Made by a program: the position numbers and the translations under genes. Of a stretch of 64,000 nucleotides of DNA, positions 7,873 through 17,445 are shown piece by piece. The number at the start of each line of letters is the position of its first letter. Positions within the stretch are counted from its first letter, which is position 1. The notes beneath the pieces are model-generated. The model made no database searches, was not told the DNA's origin, and saw only the letters and a list, made by a program, of their open reading frames with translations. Origin of the DNA: an uncultured Parabacteroides sp. (GTDB lineage: Bacteria > Bacteroidota > Bacteroidia > Bacteroidales > Tannerellaceae). The stretch covers positions 62,001 to 126,000 of the forward strand of contig NZ_CANTZW010000004.1 of the NCBI RefSeq assembly GCF_947855115.1. Direction: 5' to 3'.

Positions 7873-8108
7873 ACATAGAGACTGATAGGGATATTTGAGG
7901 AAATACAATAACCCACCTTATGGGATCGATCCTGTCATAAAGGATATTCCCGGTATTTTAAGGTTAAATCCATTTGGGTACGGTTACCCTAATGCGTAAA
8001 CGGAGAGTGTGGTTGCGTATGAGAATACACATCCAATTGGTGGCATGATTTGTATTGGGGTCGGATTAAGTTACATGAAAAGCGCAGTCAAACAATAATC
8101 GAGATAAA

Positions 8109-8145
8109 GAAAAAAAGGAGCTAAGTTCTTACACTTAACTCCTCT
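8109..8145 (-). terminator. Terminator of tRNA-Pro
   Basis: On the minus strand an AGGAGTTAAGT / ACTTAGCTCCT hairpin (one mismatch) is followed by a T-run (TTTTTTTC), 15 nt after the tRNA 3' end. Confidence 0.7.
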
Positions 8146-8159
8146 TCTCTCAGCTTTAG

Positions 8160-8234
8160 TCGGGATGACTGGATTCGAACCAGCGACCACACGCCCCCCA
8201 GACGCGTACTCTAACCGGGCTGAGCTACATCCCG
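8160..8234 (-). tRNA. tRNA-Pro (anticodon GGG)
   Basis: The minus strand folds as a complete cloverleaf. The acceptor stem is CGGGATG/CATCCCG and the D stem GCTC/GAGT. The anticodon stem is CGCGT/GCGTG with loop CTGGGGG, which places GGG at positions 34-36. The T arm is GCTGG-TTCGAAT-CCAGT, and the discriminator is A. CCA is not encoded. It reads proline codons CCC/CCT. Confidence 0.95.
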
Positions 8235-8270
8235 CTTTTATTTTACGGGTGCAAAGGTAGTTTTTTTCCG

Positions 8271-9332
8271 CTAAATGCCAAAACTTTCACGATAAAAATC
8301 AAGAGACTCCAAGATTTTTTCCTTGGTGACTGATTGGTTGATACGGACATCTCCTACGTTTCCCAGTAAAGTGAAATTGATGATACCCCCCTCATTTTTC
8401 TTATCATGCGTCATCAATTCGTACAATGTATCATAGTCCGTGCAATCGAAGAAAAACGACGGATAATACTCTTTTATATAATAAACGACCTGACTCACTT
8501 TCTCCATCGGAAAATCGCACGACTTATGCGAAAGATAAAGCTCGCTCACGATACCCGCCGCTACCGCATGGCCATGCAAGATCGGACGCTCTTTCCGGAA
8601 AGACAGGCTCTCGAAAGCGTGGCCGATCGTATGACCGAAATTCAATGCCTTACGAATACCTTGCTCTTTCGGGTCCTCAGCTACAATCCGCTCTTTCACG
8701 GCGACCGATTGGCCCACCATACTATTCAAATACGAATAATTCATGGTGTCGATATCATAAAGCATGACAGACGTGTAGTTCTCCATCGAACTAATCAATC
8801 CATGCTTGATCATCTCCGCATAACCGGAAAGAATATTATCACGATCCAACGTACGCAAAAACTCACAATCAATGAATACACACAAAGGGGGATAAAAAGA
8901 ACCGATCTCATTCTTCAATCCATTGAAGTTAATACCGGTCTTTCCTCCTACGGCAGCATCGACAGATGCCATCAAGGTCGTAGGGATATTGATCGTACGG
9001 ATGCCTCGCTTGAAAGTCGCGCCGGCAAAACCACCCATATCCGTAATCATACCGCCGCCCAAATTCACTAACAAGGAGTTACGGGAAGCCCCCTCATTAG
9101 ACAAAATAGTCCATATCCGGCTTAAAGACGCTAGACTCTTATTCGTATCACCCGCTTCCATCGCGAAAATCGGAGCCTTCTGAAAGGCCGGTACTCCCTC
9201 TACCAAGGGAAAACATTTCTCTTTTGTATTCGTATCCGTGAGGATGAACAGCTTATCGTATTTTAGAGAGGAGAGAAAATCTTGCAGTTCCGATTTCAGG
9301 TCCTTGCAAATAACCACTTTTTGCTCTGACAT
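8271..9332 (-). CDS. aroB: 3-dehydroquinate synthase
   Basis: A 353-residue enzyme of the shikimate pathway that converts DAHP to 3-dehydroquinate using NAD and a divalent metal. I start it at the ATG at 9332 (MSEQKVVICKD); the 19 upstream codons are not family-like and cover the promoter. Visible are the NAD-binding GGG (92-94) and the conserved PTTLMASVDAAVGGKTG (117-133). The metal ligands are E173 (SGYAEMIKHG), H234/H238 (NFGHTIGHA) and H253/H255 (HGHA). It lies between tRNA-Pro and alaS with its own promoter. Confidence 0.95.
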   Translation of the reverse strand: MSEQKVVICKDLKSELQDFLSSLKYDKLFILTDTNTKEKCFPLVEGVPAFQKAPIFAMEAGDTNKSLASLSRIWTILSNEGASRNSLLVNLGGGMITDMGGFAGATFKRGIRTINIPTTLMASVDAAVGGKTGINFNGLKNEIGSFYPPLCVFIDCEFLRTLDRDNILSGYAEMIKHGLISSMENYTSVMLYDIDTMNYSYLNSMVGQSVAVKERIVAEDPKEQGIRKALNFGHTIGHAFESLSFRKERPILHGHAVAAGIVSELYLSHKSCDFPMEKVSQVVYYIKEYYPSFFFDCTDYDTLYELMTHDKKNEGGIINFTLLGNVGDVRINQSVTKEKILESLDFYRESFGI

Positions 9333-9359
9333 ATCTTTTCTATTTAAAACCTTAGACCA

Positions 9360-9390
9360 CAAAGGTAAAACATGTATTCCGATTATCAAA
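9360..9390 (-). promoter_or_regulatory. aroB promoter
   Basis: On the minus strand TTTG (9387-9390), 19 nt, then TACCTTTG (9360-9367) is an exact Bacteroidetes-type promoter 28 nt upstream of the chosen aroB ATG. It supports the downstream start at 9332, because the longer ORF would begin before the -7 box. Confidence 0.8.
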
Positions 9391-9395
9391 ACGAC

Positions 9396-9441
9396 ATAAA
9401 AAAATTCCTTCGGATGGAATTCTTATTCGATCCGAAGGAAT
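9396..9441 (-). terminator. alaS terminator
   Basis: Perfect 12-bp arms at 9404-9415 and 9430-9441 (ATTCCTTCGGAT and its complement) are followed on the minus strand by TTTTTTAT. It separates alaS from aroB. Confidence 0.9.
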
Positions 9442-9486
9442 CTATCATTGAATCCGAAAGAAAAGTCAATTTCTTCCGAGAAGATT

Positions 9487-12108
9487 TTACTGTACTCCAA
9501 CAGCCTCTTTCACAGCGCCAACCGCAATAGAAAGCCCCTCTAAGTTCTTACCACCGGCCGTAGCGAAATGGGGTTGTCCACCACCACCGCCTTGTATATG
9601 CTTAGCGGCCTCCTTCACGATCTTACCGGCATGCAAGCCCTCTTTCACCAAATCATCGCTCAACATCAGCATAAGGGTACACTTGCTGTCGTCGATGATA
9701 CCGGCCACGAACACAAAGCTATCGGTTGTTTCCGCCTTGACCTGGAATGCTACATTCTTCATAGCGTCCGCATTGGCCTTACCGATGAATTGCATAACCT
9801 TGATACCATTGCTCTCCGAAGCTTTCGCCACGATCTCCTCTTTCAGGCGCATAGACTTCTCGCGGATATAATCCTCGATTTGCTTCTTCATCTCGGCGTT
9901 CTCCTCGATAGACTTCTTCATCGCTTGCGCCAAGTTAGGCATATTGTTCATCAAGGAACGCAACTCACGGATCAGATCTTGCTGAGCGTAGACGAATCGC
10001 TCGGCCCCCTCGGCTGTAACCGCCTCTATACGACGAACTCCTGCGGCGATAGAGCTTTCTCCTATCACGTGCAGAGAACCGATCACACCCGTTGCCGGAA
10101 CATGCGTGCCACCACATAGTTCCACGGAACTTCCGTATTTCACGACACGTACCTCATCGCCATACTTCTCCCCAAACAAAGCCATAGCGCCTAACGCTTT
10201 TGCCTCGGCGATCGGCATATTGCGGTGTTCTTCCAACGGGAAGTTCGCACGGATTTTCTCTCCAACCAACATTTCTACCTTACGGATTTCCTCGTCCGTC
10301 ACTTTCTGGAAATGAGAAAAGTCGAAACGAAGAGAGTCCGGAGAAACATAGGAACCCTTCTGCTCCACATGCGTACCTAATACCTCGCGCAATGCCTCAT
10401 GCAAAAGGTGCGTAGCGGAGTGATTACATTCGCACTGAACGCGTTTTTTCTCATTGATCTTCGCGGTGAAAGTAACCGTCACGTCTTTCGGAAGCTTTGC
10501 CACCAAATGAACCGGCAAATTATTCTCACGTTTCGTATCGATCACGTCAATTCGCTCATCATCGGCGATCAGCCAACCCGTGTCGCCAACCTGTCCACCC
10601 ATTTCCGCATAGAACGGGGTTTGATCCAGAACGATCTGGTACAATACCTTATTCTTTTGCTTGATCTGGCGATAACGCAAGATCTCCGCCTCGCATTCGA
10701 ACAAATCATACCCCACGAACTTACATTCACCCTCTTTCAGCGTGATCCAGTCGCCTGTCTCGATAGCGGCGGCGTTGCGGGCACGCTCTTTCTGCTTCTG
10801 CATGGCCTTATCGAACTCCTCGATATCGGCTTCCATGCCATTCTCTCGAAGGATCAGCTCCGTCAAGTCCAACGGGAATCCATAAGTATCATATAAGGTA
10901 AAAGCATCCACGCCATTCAAGACCGTCTTGCCGGCGGCCTTCGTTTCTTCCATTTTCTTATCCAGCAAACGGATACCGGTTTCCAAGGTACGAAGGAAAG
11001 ACTCCTCCTCTTCCTTGATAACCTTCTCAATCAAGGTCTTCTGGGCGATCAGTTCCGGGTAAGCATCCCCCATCGTCTCGATCAATACGGGCAAAAGCTT
11101 ATACATAAACGCTTCCTTGCGATCCAAGAACGTATAGCCATAACGAACGGCCCGACGCAAGATACGGCGGATCACATAGCCGGCCTTAGCGTTGGAAGGC
11201 AACTGTCCGTCCGTGATAGCGAAAGCGATCGTACGGATATGGTCGGCGATCACGCGCATCGCGATATCCTGCTGTTTATCCGTACCGTAAGTCGTACCCG
11301 CCATATCAGCGATTACCTTGATAATCGGTTGGAATACGTCCGTATCATAATTAGAGGTCTTACCTTGCAACGCCATACACAAACGCTCAAATCCCATACC
11401 GGTATCGATTACCTTCGCCGGCAACGATTCCAAAGAACCATCGGCCTTACGGTTGAATTGCATGAATACGAGATTCCAGATCTCAATCACCTGCGGATGG
11501 TCTTTATTTACCATATCAGCGCCGCTGATCGCCGCACGCTCCTCGTCCGAACGAAGGTCTATATGGATCTCGGAACAAGGTCCACAAGGGCCTGTATCGC
11601 CCATTTCCCAGAAATTATCATGTTTGTTTCCGTTCAGGATGTGATCTTTCGGCAAATATTGTTCCCAATAGCCGGCAGCCTCGTTATCGCGATCTAAGCC
11701 TTCAGCGGGGCTTCCCTCGAATACGGTGGCGTATAAACGCTCCGGGTTCAGTTTCAACACCTCCACCAAGTACTCCCACGCCCAACCGATCGCCTCTTTC
11801 TTGAAGTAATCGCCAAACGACCAGTTACCGAGCATCTCAAACATTGTATGGTGATAGGTATCGTGCCCTACCTCCTCTAAATCGTTATGCTTACCGCTTA
11901 CACGAAGACATTTCTGAGAGTCCGCGACACGAGGATACTTACGGGGCACGTTGCCCAAGATAATATCTTTAAACTGATTCATTCCCGCGTTCGTAAACAT
12001 CAACGTGGGGTCTCCCTTCACCACCATAGGAGCGGAAGGCACGATCTGGTGTTCCTTGGAAGCGAAGAATTGCTTGAAGGATTCACGGATTTCTTTTGCT
12101 GTCAACAT
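9487..12108 (-). CDS. alaS: Alanine-tRNA ligase
   Basis: An 873-residue class II aminoacyl-tRNA synthetase of normal length. It charges tRNA-Ala and edits mischarged Ser/Gly. The N-terminal catalytic core is recognisable ([45 protein letters not shown]). The editing domain carries the zinc motif HSATHLLH and, about 100 residues later, ELCGGTHV. The C-terminal C-Ala/oligomerisation part has the glycine-rich [14 protein letters not shown]. It stands alone, divergent from the M23 peptidase gene, with a TACTTTTG box on the minus strand (12149-12156), and ends in a strong terminator. Confidence 0.98.
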   Translation of the reverse strand: MLTAKEIRESFKQFFASKEHQIVPSAPMVVKGDPTLMFTNAGMNQFKDIILGNVPRKYPRVADSQKCLRVSGKHNDLEEVGHDTYHHTMFEMLGNWSFGDYFKKEAIGWAWEYLVEVLKLNPERLYATVFEGSPAEGLDRDNEAAGYWEQYLPKDHILNGNKHDNFWEMGDTGPCGPCSEIHIDLRSDEERAAISGADMVNKDHPQVIEIWNLVFMQFNRKADGSLESLPAKVIDTGMGFERLCMALQGKTSNYDTDVFQPIIKVIADMAGTTYGTDKQQDIAMRVIADHIRTIAFAITDGQLPSNAKAGYVIRRILRRAVRYGYTFLDRKEAFMYKLLPVLIETMGDAYPELIAQKTLIEKVIKEEEESFLRTLETGIRLLDKKMEETKAAGKTVLNGVDAFTLYDTYGFPLDLTELILRENGMEADIEEFDKAMQKQKERARNAAAIETGDWITLKEGECKFVGYDLFECEAEILRYRQIKQKNKVLYQIVLDQTPFYAEMGGQVGDTGWLIADDERIDVIDTKRENNLPVHLVAKLPKDVTVTFTAKINEKKRVQCECNHSATHLLHEALREVLGTHVEQKGSYVSPDSLRFDFSHFQKVTDEEIRKVEMLVGEKIRANFPLEEHRNMPIAEAKALGAMALFGEKYGDEVRVVKYGSSVELCGGTHVPATGVIGSLHVIGESSIAAGVRRIEAVTAEGAERFVYAQQDLIRELRSLMNNMPNLAQAMKKSIEENAEMKKQIEDYIREKSMRLKEEIVAKASESNGIKVMQFIGKANADAMKNVAFQVKAETTDSFVFVAGIIDDSKCTLMLMLSDDLVKEGLHAGKIVKEAAKHIQGGGGGQPHFATAGGKNLEGLSIAVGAVKEAVGVQ

Positions 12109-12144
12109 AATCTATTTAGTTCTCGTTAATATTCTGAAAAACAA

Positions 12145-12175
12145 TTTGCAAAAGTACTGCAAATTATTATTTTTG
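12145..12175 (+). promoter_or_regulatory. M23 peptidase promoter, overlapping the divergent alaS -7 box
   Basis: On the plus strand TTTG (12145-12148), 19 nt, then TATTTTTG (12168-12175). The minus-strand -7 box for alaS (TACTTTTG, 12149-12156) lies inside its spacer, so RNA polymerase can probably occupy only one of the two promoters at a time. Confidence 0.7.
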
Positions 12176-12202
12176 CGTGCATTCTCGTAACAAAAAATGT
12201 AG

Positions 12203-13186
12203 ATGAAACTCTTTAAAAGTCGCAAAACATACTATTTATACAACCCGAATACCCTCAATTATGAGCGTGTATACCCTTCCAGCAAAGACCGGCTGTTCAC
12301 CGTCCTCCGTCATTTAAGCACGGGGATAGCGTTCGGCGTAGCCACTTTTTTCGTCATGATGCATTTGGTGGACTCACCGATGGAATCTCAGTTACGGAAG
12401 GAGAACCGCTTGCTGCAAACTCAATACGAGGTGCTTTCCCTCCGCTTGAACAACGCATTGGATGTATTGGATGATATCCAGCAACGCGACGAGAACTTGT
12501 ATCGGGCGATCTTCCAGGCCGAGTCTATTCCCGAATCCGTCCGGAAGGCTGGTTTCGGGGGGACAAACCGCTACGAGCATTTGATGAGCCTGTCTAATCC
12601 GGAGCTCGTGGTCTCTACCACCCAGAAGATGGATATGCTGCGCAAGCAATTATATATCCAGTCTAACTCCTTGGAGGAATTGATATCGTTAGGAAAGAAT
12701 CAAGAAGAGAGAAGCAAGTGTATCCCGGCGATCCAGCCGATTTCCAATAAGGATTTACGCCGTACCGCTTCCGGCTATGGCGTGCGTATCGACCCTATCT
12801 ACCGTACGCCCCGTTTCCATTCCGGAATGGACTTCTCGGCTAAAGTGGGAACGGAGATTTACGCGACAGGCAATGGCGTGGTCACTTTCGCCGCCTGGAA
12901 GCAAGGATACGGCAATTGCCTGGTCATTGATCACGGTTATGGTTACCAGACCTTATACGGCCATATGAGTAAGTTCAAGAAACGTGTCGGGCAAAAAGTA
13001 ACCCGCGGAGAGGTGATTGGCGAAGTAGGAAATACCGGTAAATCGACAGGCCCTCACCTACATTATGAGGTAATCGTACGAGGAAAGCATGATAATCCGT
13101 CTAAATATTATTACATGGATCTCTCTCCCGAGGAATACGACCGTATGATCCAGATCGCCGAGAACCATGGACAGGTTATGGATTAA
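12203..13186 (+). CDS. Membrane-anchored M23 peptidase (LytM/NlpD-type)
   Basis: A 327-residue protein. A short cytoplasmic N-terminus is followed by one membrane segment (about 33-52), a coiled coil (about 58-95) and a C-terminal M23 domain. The zinc motifs are present: H of HSGMD with its D, and HLHYE (HxH). The flanking DHGYGYQTLYGHM is typical. It probably cuts peptidoglycan stem-peptide cross-links in the periplasm, and because the zinc ligands are intact it need not be only an activator. The MerR-like regulator starts 14 nt downstream and is likely co-transcribed. Confidence 0.9.
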   Translation: MKLFKSRKTYYLYNPNTLNYERVYPSSKDRLFTVLRHLSTGIAFGVATFFVMMHLVDSPMESQLRKENRLLQTQYEVLSLRLNNALDVLDDIQQRDENLYRAIFQAESIPESVRKAGFGGTNRYEHLMSLSNPELVVSTTQKMDMLRKQLYIQSNSLEELISLGKNQEERSKCIPAIQPISNKDLRRTASGYGVRIDPIYRTPRFHSGMDFSAKVGTEIYATGNGVVTFAAWKQGYGNCLVIDHGYGYQTLYGHMSKFKKRVGQKVTRGEVIGEVGNTGKSTGPHLHYEVIVRGKHDNPSKYYYMDLSPEEYDRMIQIAENHGQVMD

Positions 13187-13200
13187 ACATCATTTGCGAT

Positions 13201-13557
13201 ATGAGCCTAAAAAAGAACAAAGATCTCAAACTCTATTTCTCTATCAGCGAGGTAGCGCAGATGTTCGACGTGAACGAATCTACCCTTCGCTTTTGGGAAA
13301 AGGAATTTGATATCATCAACCCAAGGAAGACGAGCAAAGGTACCCGTTTTTATAAGCAGGAAGATATAGATGCCGTACGCCTCATCTACCATCTGGTAAA
13401 AGAAAGAGGAATGACTCTGGCCGGCGCACGGCAAAAACTCAAGGATAATAAAGAGACAACGATCCGGCAAGAAGAGATCGTAAACCGCCTGAAACAGATC
13501 AAGGAAGAACTGCTGGCGATAAAAGACGCATTCGACGCTTTTGCCCCGAAAGTGTGA
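13201..13557 (+). CDS. MerR-family transcriptional regulator
   Basis: 118 residues with an N-terminal MerR winged helix (SISEVAQMFDVNESTLRFWEKEF, then a KGTRFYKQEDIDAVRLI wing) and a short C-terminal helix (about 85-110) that could dimerise. There are no cysteines for metal sensing and no effector domain. Small proteins like this are common in Bacteroidetes; targets are unknown. It follows the M23 peptidase by 14 nt and may act in the same cell-wall context. Confidence 0.9.
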   Translation: MSLKKNKDLKLYFSISEVAQMFDVNESTLRFWEKEFDIINPRKTSKGTRFYKQEDIDAVRLIYHLVKERGMTLAGARQKLKDNKETTIRQEEIVNRLKQIKEELLAIKDAFDAFAPKV

Positions 13558-13636
13558 TCATTCTGTTGATAAAACCAGAACAAAACCGTACCTTCGTCCC
13601 CAATTAAATAAAACATAAGTAAATAAAATACAAGAC

Positions 13637-14038
13637 ATGGAAATTACAGGAAGAATCATTCAAGTCCTACCGGAAGTAGGCGGTATCAGCAAAGCCGGAA
13701 ACGAATGGAAAAAACAAGAGTACGTATTAGAGACACACGATCAATATCCAAAGAAAGTATGTTTCCAGATCTTCGGTGCCGACCGTATCGCACAAGCGGC
13801 TATCCAGCCGGGTGAGGAACTTACCGTATCTTTTGACATTGACAGCCGCGAGTATCAAGGCCGCTGGTTCACCAGTATTAACGCATGGAAAGTAGAACGT
13901 CCGATGGCAGCCGCTCCTCAAGCCGCTCCGATGGGAGTAACCCCGGATAATTTCGCTCCGGCTTCCGCCCCCACGGCTCCCGCCTCGTCCGCTCCCGATT
14001 TCGGCCCGGCCAACCCTATTGACGATTTGCCTTTCTAA
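13637..14038 (+). CDS. DUF3127 OB-fold protein with SSB-like acidic tip
   Basis: 133 residues. The N-terminal ~95 residues match DUF3127, a small OB-fold-like domain of Bacteroidetes. A disordered Pro/Ala-rich linker follows, and the protein ends PIDDLPF. This layout (OB fold, flexible linker, acidic tip ending in PF) is that of single-stranded DNA-binding protein, whose DDDIPF tip recruits repair and replication enzymes. A role in ssDNA binding or recruitment is inference. The gene is followed 5 nt later by the antiporter gene. Confidence 0.8.
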   Translation: MEITGRIIQVLPEVGGISKAGNEWKKQEYVLETHDQYPKKVCFQIFGADRIAQAAIQPGEELTVSFDIDSREYQGRWFTSINAWKVERPMAAAPQAAPMGVTPDNFAPASAPTAPASSAPDFGPANPIDDLPF

Positions 14039-14043
14039 GACCA

Positions 14044-14991
14044 ATGGATATCGTATTATTAATTGGCGGATTACTACTTATCTTAGCCGGGGCCAACGCC
14101 TTGACAGATGGTGCCGCTTCGGTGGCCAAACGCTTCAATATCTCTAACTTAGTAATCGGGTTAACTATTGTGGCGTTTGGAACTTCCGCACCGGAATTAA
14201 CAGTCAGTGTCGTATCCGCCTTGAAAGGAAGCTCGGATATAGCGATTGGTAATGTAGTAGGAAGTAATATATTCAACGCCCTGATGATTGTCGGCTGTAC
14301 AGCCGCTATCGTACCGATCAGCGTCACGAAAGGTACGTTAAGCAAAGAGATCCCTCTTTGCGTGCTTGCCTCAATTGTATTGTTTATTTGCGCGAACGAT
14401 GTCTTGATCAATGGCGCGTCGCAAAACAGTATCAGTAGCAGCGACGGAATGTTACTAATATGTTTCTTCGCCATTTTTCTCGGTTACACTTTCGCTATCG
14501 CACATAATGGAGAGGAAAACGGGGAGAGCGCAATTAAAACAATACCTATCTGGAAAGCGAGTTTATTCATCATCGGCGGGTTGGCCGGCTTGATTTACGG
14601 CGGGCAATTTTTCGTGGATGGAGCTTCCGGTATCGCCCGCGGGCTGGGTGTCAGCGAATCCGTTATCGGTTTGACTTTAGTGGCCGGAGGAACCTCTCTT
14701 CCAGAATTAGCGACTTCCGTTGTGGCCGCGTTAAAAAAGAACCCGGAAATGGCAATTGGAAACGTAATCGGTTCCAACCTCTTCAACATATTCTTCGTAT
14801 TAGGTTGCAGCGCTACAATCACTCCAATGAACATACAAGGCATTACCAACCTGGATCTGGGCGTAATGATCGGTTCATGTGTATTGCTTTATATCTTCGG
14901 ACTTTTCTTTAAGAAACGGACGATCACGAGACCGGAAGGAATCGCGTTGATAGTTTGCTATATCGCTTATACGGCATATTTGGTTAGCTGA
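14044..14991 (+). CDS. CaCA-family sodium/calcium antiporter
   Basis: A 315-residue inner-membrane protein of about ten membrane segments. It is built from two homologous halves, each with the alpha-repeat motif: GTSAPELTVSV near residue 55 and GGTSLPELATSV near residue 218. Each motif is followed by an AIGNVVGSN/AIGNVIGSN segment. These carry the acidic ion-binding residues of the YrbG/CaCA family, so it likely exchanges Ca2+ (or K+) for Na+ or H+. It starts 5 nt after the DUF3127 gene and converges on relA/spoT. Confidence 0.93.
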   Translation: MDIVLLIGGLLLILAGANALTDGAASVAKRFNISNLVIGLTIVAFGTSAPELTVSVVSALKGSSDIAIGNVVGSNIFNALMIVGCTAAIVPISVTKGTLSKEIPLCVLASIVLFICANDVLINGASQNSISSSDGMLLICFFAIFLGYTFAIAHNGEENGESAIKTIPIWKASLFIIGGLAGLIYGGQFFVDGASGIARGLGVSESVIGLTLVAGGTSLPELATSVVAALKKNPEMAIGNVIGSNLFNIFFVLGCSATITPMNIQGITNLDLGVMIGSCVLLYIFGLFFKKRTITRPEGIALIVCYIAYTAYLVS

Positions 14992-14994
14992 CAG

Positions 14995-15033
14995 TTGACA
15001 AATGACAGGTATTTGAGCACCGTCATTTGTCAA
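14995..15033. terminator. Convergent hairpin between antiporter and relA/spoT
   Basis: Perfect 12-bp arms TTGACAAATGAC (14995-15006) and GTCATTTGTCAA (15022-15033). There is no strong T-run, so termination may be weak. The adjoining GTCAACCGTCAA (15029-15040) also occurs at 53943-53954, suggesting a dispersed repeat. Confidence 0.5.
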
Positions 15034-15044
15034 CCGTCAATCAT

Positions 15045-17327
15045 TCAGTCGGCTACTCTGCCGACTGACTTAATATTCTGTATCTTCGACAAAGTCACGC
15101 ACATTTTCTGGATATCTTCCACGTCGTGCACTTTCATTTTTATCTTGCCTTCGAACACGCCATCTTTCGCCTCGATCAACAAACGCATGATGTTTACGTT
15201 GAAATCCTCGGAAATCGTTTTCGTGATCGTATTTAACACGCCTATCGAGTCTATGCCTTTTACCTCTAGCGTAGCCTCGAAAGAAGCGTTCATATGGCTG
15301 CTCCAGACCGTATTCAAGATACGTTCGCCAAAACTACTTTTCAAGCGCATGGCGATCGGGCAAGAACGTTTATGAACCACCACGTTGCCATCATCGTTGA
15401 TAAAACCTAAAGAGTCATCTCCCGGAATCGGCTTACAACATTCGGCGATCACATAATTACGCTCGAAAGCCTCCTCTTTCAATAAATAAGGCTTTTTCTT
15501 ATCATACTTAGGTTTCTCTTTCTGGGTCTCATCCTCAGATCGTTTCGTTTTCTTGGAAGCTACACCCAACGCCTGTTTCACGTACTTGAACAAGAGGTTG
15601 TCCGTTTTCTCCTTCAACAGCTTCTTCAAATTCTCAGGTAAAACCACATCCCCTTTCTCCACCGCATAGAAGAATTCCTCACGCTTGGAAAAACCAAAAT
15701 ACATGCCCAGTTTGTCCAGATTAGACGTACTCGCCTCTAGCTCCGAGCGTTTGAAGGCATCGAGCACCTTTATCTCTCCATACTTGGCAACCTCCTTACG
15801 GACACGTTTTAATACGGCGTCAATTTTCGCACGAGCCTTAGCGGTAGTCACAAAGTTTAACCACTCCGGTTGCGGTTCCTGGGAACGGGAAGTCAATACC
15901 TCCACCTGGTCTCCACTAGACAAAGGATGGCTCAGTGGCACCAAACGATGGTTTACCTTAGCGCCAATACACTTATTACCGATATCGGAGTGAAGCGCAT
16001 AGGCGAAATCCAAGGCGGTGGCCCCTTGAGGCAATGTCTTTATATCTCCCTTCGGGGTGAAAACAAATATCTCGGAAGTAAATAAATTCAGCTTGATCGT
16101 ATCCAAGAAATCCAACGCGTTCGGATCCGGGCTTTCCAATATCTCGGTGATGGTCTGTATCCACTTATCCAACTCCGTATCCTCCTCCACGTTAGACTCC
16201 TTATATTTCCAATGGGCGGCAAAACCTTTCTCGGCGATATCATCCATACGGCGGCTACGGATCTGGATCTCTACCCATTGTCCGTCCGGCCCCATAACAG
16301 TCAGGTGAAGCGCTTGATACCCGTTCGCCTTCGGACGGCTCACCCAATCGCGGATACGGTCGGGACGAATACGATAAATATCCGTAATGACCGAGTAAAT
16401 ATCCCAACACTGGTTTTTCTCGTCCACGCCGGGAAGCGGGTCGAAAATGATACGGACCGCATAGATATCATAAATATCCTCGAAAGCGACTCCTTTGCTT
16501 TCCATCTTATTCCAAATGGAGTAGACCGATTTCACACGGGCACGCATCTCGTATTGAAGCCCCATCGATTTCAGCTTCTCATCTACAGGAGCGGCAAAGC
16601 GTTCGAATAATTTGTTACGGCTATCTTCCGTCGCTTTCAATTTCGCGCTGATAAAATCGTATTCCTGCGGATGCTCATATTTAAAGCTCAAATCCTCCAG
16701 TTCTGTCTTGATCGAGAAAAGGCCCAGACGATGCGCTAAGGGGGCATATAAATAAAGAGTCTCCCCGGCGATCTTGAATTGCTTGGCGGGAAGCATAGAG
16801 CCCAAGGTTCTCATATTATGAAGGCGATCCGCGATCTTGATCAAGATCACACGGATATCATCACTCATGGTCAACAGCAATTTCCGGAAATTCTCGGCTT
16901 GCGCCGAAGCCTGTTTCCCGAAAATACCTCCGGATATCTTCGTCAAGCCATCCACGATCTGGGCGATCTTATCCCCGAACATATCCCGGATATCCTCCAC
17001 CGTATATTCGGTATCTTCCACGACATCATGCAATAATGCGGAGCAAATAGAGGTAGATCCCAGCCCCATCTCCCGGCACACGATACGGGCCACGGCGATA
17101 GGATGCATTATATAAGGTTCACCCGAACGCCGTTTCACTCCGGCGTGCGCTTGGTTGGCAAAATTAAAAGCTTTCGTGATTCGTTCGACTTTACGCCGGT
17201 GGTTTGATTTCAAATAATCGTTCAACAACGCATTGAACCCATCCTGTATCATTTGTTCATCCGCGGAGAGAGCGGACGCAACCTCACCTGTTTCCTTTAT
17301 ATCTTTTGTGTCCTTTGTATCATCCAT
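15045..17327 (-). CDS. Bifunctional (p)ppGpp synthetase/hydrolase (RelA/SpoT)
   Basis: A 760-residue, full-length Rel protein that makes and degrades the stringent-response alarmone. The order is an N-terminal HD hydrolase domain (YIMHPIAVARIV, LLHDVVEDT), a synthetase domain (RVKSVYSIWNKM, PKANGYQALHLTV, EIQIRSRRMD), a TGS domain (FVFTPKGDIKTLPQGATALDFAYALHS), a helical/zinc-finger-like region (AECCKPIPGD) and a C-terminal ACT domain. Both active sites look intact, so it is likely the main Rel enzyme. It is transcribed alone. Confidence 0.97.
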   Translation of the reverse strand: MDDTKDTKDIKETGEVASALSADEQMIQDGFNALLNDYLKSNHRRKVERITKAFNFANQAHAGVKRRSGEPYIMHPIAVARIVCREMGLGSTSICSALLHDVVEDTEYTVEDIRDMFGDKIAQIVDGLTKISGGIFGKQASAQAENFRKLLLTMSDDIRVILIKIADRLHNMRTLGSMLPAKQFKIAGETLYLYAPLAHRLGLFSIKTELEDLSFKYEHPQEYDFISAKLKATEDSRNKLFERFAAPVDEKLKSMGLQYEMRARVKSVYSIWNKMESKGVAFEDIYDIYAVRIIFDPLPGVDEKNQCWDIYSVITDIYRIRPDRIRDWVSRPKANGYQALHLTVMGPDGQWVEIQIRSRRMDDIAEKGFAAHWKYKESNVEEDTELDKWIQTITEILESPDPNALDFLDTIKLNLFTSEIFVFTPKGDIKTLPQGATALDFAYALHSDIGNKCIGAKVNHRLVPLSHPLSSGDQVEVLTSRSQEPQPEWLNFVTTAKARAKIDAVLKRVRKEVAKYGEIKVLDAFKRSELEASTSNLDKLGMYFGFSKREEFFYAVEKGDVVLPENLKKLLKEKTDNLLFKYVKQALGVASKKTKRSEDETQKEKPKYDKKKPYLLKEEAFERNYVIAECCKPIPGDDSLGFINDDGNVVVHKRSCPIAMRLKSSFGERILNTVWSSHMNASFEATLEVKGIDSIGVLNTITKTISEDFNVNIMRLLIEAKDGVFEGKIKMKVHDVEDIQKMCVTLSKIQNIKSVGRVAD

Positions 17328-17445
17328 GGTTTACACCTCCCAATTATTGTCCTGTATAGCCACAAATATATACAAATATTTGGAAGAAAAACCAGCCCAA
17401 AGAAAAAATAAAGCCTCATTTGGAAAGAGATATGTAAAATTCCCC

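Larger units (their letters stand above)
7369..8108. other. Long non-coding, repeat-rich interval
   Basis: I see no convincing gene here. The interval holds a perfect 23-bp inverted repeat (7464-7523) and a small GCTCGT/ACGAGC hairpin near 7562-7585. It also holds a group of ACGTAC/CATGTACATG-type repeats (7778-7872), which makes a spurious 64-codon minus-strand ORF. A GC-richer stretch at about 7920-8090 could be a decayed gene, but I cannot identify it. Confidence 0.6.

Noticed and set aside
7682..7876. 64-codon minus-strand ORF
   Set aside because: It lies wholly in the palindromic repeat cluster, has no family resemblance, and a similar pseudo-protein appears at the other cluster (52134-52352). 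Its coding signal comes from the repeats.
14995..15040. CRISPR-like short repeats
   Set aside because: There are only two inverted arms and one dispersed 12-mer, with no regular spacers and no cas genes in the window.
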